Part shown: positions 34,919-37,110 of the stretch, in pieces | Layout of the letters: the number at the start of each line of letters is the position of its first letter | Numbering within the stretch: position 1 is the stretch's first letter | DNA from: Candidatus Palauibacter scopulicola | GTDB lineage: Bacteria > Gemmatimonadota > Gemmatimonadetes > Palauibacterales > Palauibacteraceae | Reading direction: 5' to 3' | Length of the DNA: 37,110 nucleotides | Assembly (NCBI RefSeq): GCF_947581915.1 | Contig: NZ_CANPWG010000003.1 | Location: 1-37,110, forward strand | Translations under genes and position numbers: made by a program | Notes under the pieces: model-generated | The model's input: the letters and a program-made list of their open reading frames with translations, nothing else | Databases searched by the model: none | Told to the model about the DNA's origin: nothing

Positions 34919-36078
34919 TCGGCTGCGGCCCCGGCGAGGATCTCGGCCAGCCTCGCACACGATTCGAGGTCGACCCACTCGACATCGGCATGCGCTCCTT
35001 CCCCGTGCGGGCCGATCACGACGCTGTCGACGCCCGCGGCCTGTGTCAGGGCGGAGTCCATCCAGGGGGAGTCTCCGATGACCTCCGGCTCCCGGCCGAG
35101 CACCCGCTGGGCGGCGCGCGACACGCAGGCCGCGACCGGCGCGTCCGGCGTCGTCTCGAAGGGTTCGCGGTGGAAGAAGGTCGACCAGTCCACCTCGAGG
35201 GACGGGTCCTCCGCCCGCAACTCCTCGATCAGCGCCGCGATCTCTTCTTCCACGGACTCCCCCGTCTCGGGCGGTACGGTGCGCCGCTCGACCCTCAGGG
35301 TGCAGCGCGGGGAGTAGGTGCTGATCCCGCTCCCGCCCTCCAGCAGCGCCGCGTGCATCGACGGTGGGCCGAGGAGGGGGTGCCCCGGCCGCGACTGGAG
35401 TTCGTCTATGAACGCCTCCAGCCGGTGCAGGACGCGTCCCATGCGCAGGTTCGCATCGATGCCGTCCCTGTAGCGGCTTCCGTGCGCGGCGCGCCCGCGC
35501 GTCGTGATCTCGATCCACGTGAATCCCCGATGGGCCACGCACAGGTCCAGCGACGTGGGCTCGGTGACGATCGCGGCGTCGAAGGACAGTTCCCCCCCCG
35601 CGCGCCGTTCGAGCAGGTCCGCGGTGCCCAGGCTCGCGTATTCCTCGTCGGCCACGGCGGCCACGAGGATGTCGCCGGCCAGGCGCGTCTCGGATTCGCG
35701 GAGCAGCCGGGCGGCCTCGATGCAGGCGGCCAGCGACCCCTTCATGTCGTAGGCGCCCCGTCCGTAGAGCCGTCCGTCCCGTATGCTCGGCAAGAACGGC
35801 GCCTCCATGCCCTCCACGCCGACCGTGTCGTAGTGGGCGTTCAGCATCAGCGCCGGCCCTCCCCCGGCCCCCGCGAGGCGCCCGACGACGCTCGGCCTGC
35901 CCGCCTCGGGCTCGTACCGCGCCACCTCCAGACCCGCCTCGCGCATGTGTCGGGTCGTGAGGTCCGCGATCTCCGCCTCGCCGGGCGCCCCCTCCACGAG
36001 GGTCGGATTCACGGAGTTCGTGGAGACGAAGTCCGTGAGGATGGTTGTGAGGCGCAGCGGGTCTGCGGAGAAGGTCAA
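34906..36078 (-). CDS. M20-family metallopeptidase (ArgE/DapE-like)
   Basis: A 390-residue zinc-dependent deacylase/peptidase. Metal ligands are visible: NAHYDTVG (His, catalytic Asp), GRGAYDMKGSLA (bridging Asp), VADEEYASLGT (catalytic and ligand Glu), AAIVTEPTSLDLCVAHRG (Asp/Glu) and PHGEGAHADVEWV (late His). The family deacylates amino acids or trims small peptides in the cytoplasm. The start is TTG at 36078, whose last bases overlap the TGA of the membrane-protein gene (TTGA), so translation is coupled; a long upstream extension in this frame is Arg-rich and not coding. The 3' end overlaps the TonB receptor's by 13 bases (convergent). Confidence 0.9.
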   Translation of the reverse strand: MTFSADPLRLTTILTDFVSTNSVNPTLVEGAPGEAEIADLTTRHMREAGLEVARYEPEAGRPSVVGRLAGAGGGPALMLNAHYDTVGVEGMEAPFLPSIRDGRLYGRGAYDMKGSLAACIEAARLLRESETRLAGDILVAAVADEEYASLGTADLLERRAGGELSFDAAIVTEPTSLDLCVAHRGFTWIEITTRGRAAHGSRYRDGIDANLRMGRVLHRLEAFIDELQSRPGHPLLGPPSMHAALLEGGSGISTYSPRCTLRVERRTVPPETGESVEEEIAALIEELRAEDPSLEVDWSTFFHREPFETTPDAPVAACVSRAAQRVLGREPEVIGDSPWMDSALTQAAGVDSVVIGPHGEGAHADVEWVDLESCARLAEILAGAAADYCG

Positions 36079-36359
36079 GGGCTCGGGAGGCGCTTGATCT
36101 CCCTTCGGCCCGCCGCCACGCCGGTACCGACCCCGATCCCGAACAGAACGGCCGTGAGGGGAGTGACGAGCGGCAGGGCCGCGGCGAGCAATCCGACGAA
36201 GCCGCCTGCGATCCCGGCCACGAGCGGGACACCGCGCCGATGAACGCCGTCCACGAAGCGCAATCGTCTGTGTACGAACCTCTTCATCGTCACGAAGCCG
36301 CCGATCGAAGCGGCGCCGGCGATGGCGAGCCAGAGAAAATTCCCGATGAATTCGAACAT
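36075..36359 (-). CDS. small membrane protein, unknown function
   Basis: A 94-residue protein with two to three hydrophobic helices (about 6-24, 45-62 and 63-83) separated by a basic stretch MKRFVHRRLRFVDGVHRR. I do not recognise a family. GGGAGGTG about 6 bases before the ATG at 36359 is a strong ribosome-binding site. Its stop overlaps the TTG start of the M20 peptidase gene, so the two are probably co-translated. Confidence 0.72.
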   Translation of the reverse strand: MFEFIGNFLWLAIAGAASIGGFVTMKRFVHRRLRFVDGVHRRGVPLVAGIAGGFVGLLAAALPLVTPLTAVLFGIGVGTGVAAGRREIKRLPSP

Positions 36360-36510
36360 GTCGCACCTCCCGAAGAGCCCGTACGCCCGCCATCCCGGGG
36401 CGGTTTCAGCGGTTCGGCAGCCCGTTTGCCACCGGTTGCCGGCCGCGTTGTACTATGTTGCCGAAGTCCGGACCCAGTGTAGTGACACTATGCCAGCCAC
36501 GGAGATCGAG

Positions 36511-36933
36511 ATGAGCAGGGATGGGATCCAGGTCCGATGGGACGGCGGCCTCAAGTTCAGCGCCGACCGGGCCGACCACGAGACGCGAATCGACGGGGAC
36601 GAGGGGATCGCCCCGAGCCCGGTCGCCCTGATGGTGGAATCCGTCGCCGCCTGTGCCGCGATCGACGTGGTGGTCATCCTCGAGAAGGGGCGCCAGGAAC
36701 TCACCGGGCTCTCGGTCCGGGCACGGGCGCGCAGAGCGGAAACGGCGCCGCGCTACGTGAAGGGCCTCCAGTTCGACTTCCACGTCTCCGGCAAGGTGGA
36801 CGAAGCCAAGGCCCGACGGGCCGTCATGCTCTCGTTCGAACGCTACTGCTCCGTCTACCATTCGCTCCGGAAGGACATGGAACTCGAATGGACGCTGACC
36901 CTCAACGGCGAGCCCGCCGGCGGGCGGGACTGA
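36511..36933 (+). CDS. OsmC-family protein
   Basis: A 140-residue OsmC/Ohr-fold protein. The two redox Cys of the family are present, in VESVAACAAIDVVVILEKGRQ and in SFERYCSVYHSLRKD; this spacing fits OsmC-like thiol peroxidases that reduce organic hydroperoxides. The opening GIQVRWDGGLKF is the usual OsmC start. I prefer the ATG at 36511, with GGAG at 36501-36504, over the ATG at 36490, which has no ribosome-binding site. Divergent from the small membrane protein, with about 150 bases between that hold no other gene. Confidence 0.9.
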   Translation: MSRDGIQVRWDGGLKFSADRADHETRIDGDEGIAPSPVALMVESVAACAAIDVVVILEKGRQELTGLSVRARARRAETAPRYVKGLQFDFHVSGKVDEAKARRAVMLSFERYCSVYHSLRKDMELEWTLTLNGEPAGGRD

Positions 36934-36955
36934 CGCGGGGTCTTCCCGCGCGCCG

Positions 36956-37110
36956 CTATTCGAAGGGATCGGGAACTTCCCCGGTCCAGTCCAGGAAGCC
37001 CGCGCCGTCCGGCGTCCAGACGACGATCGCACCGCAGGTCGAACCCGTGCGCATGAACTCCATGGGCGTCTCGACGTCCCGCCTGTAGACCTCGACCGCG
37101 CCGAGAACCT
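36956..37110 (-). CDS. C-terminus of a plug-only TonB-type protein, 5'-partial
   Basis: The last 50 or so codons of a gene that runs off the window edge. The product ends LGAVEVYRRDVETPMEFMRTG, then STCGAIVVWT, then a short tail DWTGEVPDPFE. It matches in plan the end of the plug-only protein at 24859-25947 (VEVYLGPSELPAEF, CGVVVIWT). Again there is no barrel after the plug. Confidence 0.75.
   Translation of the reverse strand, partial: VLGAVEVYRRDVETPMEFMRTGSTCGAIVVWTPDGAGFLDWTGEVPDPFE

Noticed and set aside
32678-36232. Open frame of nearly 1200 codons on the minus strand across the receptor and peptidase genes
   Set aside because: Low-complexity Arg-rich translation with no recognisable fold; it spans two well-supported genes in other frames.

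Overview
The window is about 37 kb of GC-rich bacterial chromosome. The gene content suggests a Gemmatimonadota-like heterotroph, possibly a marine or host-associated lineage. The clues are a SusC/SusD pair, many lipoproteins with N-terminal lipoboxes, beta-propeller and amidohydrolase exoproteins, carboxypeptidase-regulatory/TonB-plug proteins and a lipoprotein PQQ dehydrogenase. This assignment is inference from content only; no rRNA or marker gene is present. Coding density is high, neighbouring genes often share 4-base start/stop overlaps, and no gene-free stretch exceeds 300 bases. I saw no tRNA, rRNA, CRISPR array, insertion sequence or integrase.

Layout. 1-5192 (+): a SusC-type receptor cut by the window edge and carrying an apparent frameshift near base 200, its SusD partner, and two small lipoproteins. 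5203-8203 (-): a beta-propeller lipoprotein and a GcvT/DmdA-type protein. 8336-9820 (-): a Fic protein with an AbiEi-like N-terminus behind a repeat-rich promoter. 10030-13440 (-): a thioredoxin-fusion protein, a UGSC-type selenoprotein read through an in-frame TGA with a clear bacterial SECIS hairpin, and a Tat-exported class V aminotransferase. 13659-18186 (+): three coupled exported amidohydrolase-fold proteins, of which only the middle one keeps the HxH metal motif. 18190-18540 (-): a stand-alone GGQ release-factor-like protein. 18626-20873 (+): a YdbS/YdbT-like PH-domain membrane pair. 20893-23136 (-): a TPR plus TlpA-thioredoxin lipoprotein. 23264-24856 (+): RecQ. 24859-25947 (-): a plug-only TonB-type protein. 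26140-30483 (+): a sulfotransferase, then a RidA-like exported protein, a PQQ dehydrogenase and a short-chain dehydrogenase with overlapping genes. 30589-34918 (+): a Fur-box-controlled operon of a CbiX-like chelatase lipoprotein, a HmuY-like lipoprotein and a TonB-dependent receptor. 34906-36359 (-): a small membrane protein and an M20 peptidase. 36511-36933 (+): an OsmC protein. 36956-37110 (-): the tail of a second plug-only protein.

The most notable systems are three. First is the UGSC selenoprotein with its coupled CPTC thioredoxin partner; the hairpin just after the UGA has a GGUCU apical loop like that of E. coli fdhF. Second is the iron-regulated chelatase/HmuY/receptor operon, which suggests metal removal from a tetrapyrrole at the cell surface or in the periplasm. 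Third is the Fic protein, which joins an AbiEi-like DNA-binding domain to a Fic domain with its own inhibitory helix and has repeated elements flanking its promoter.
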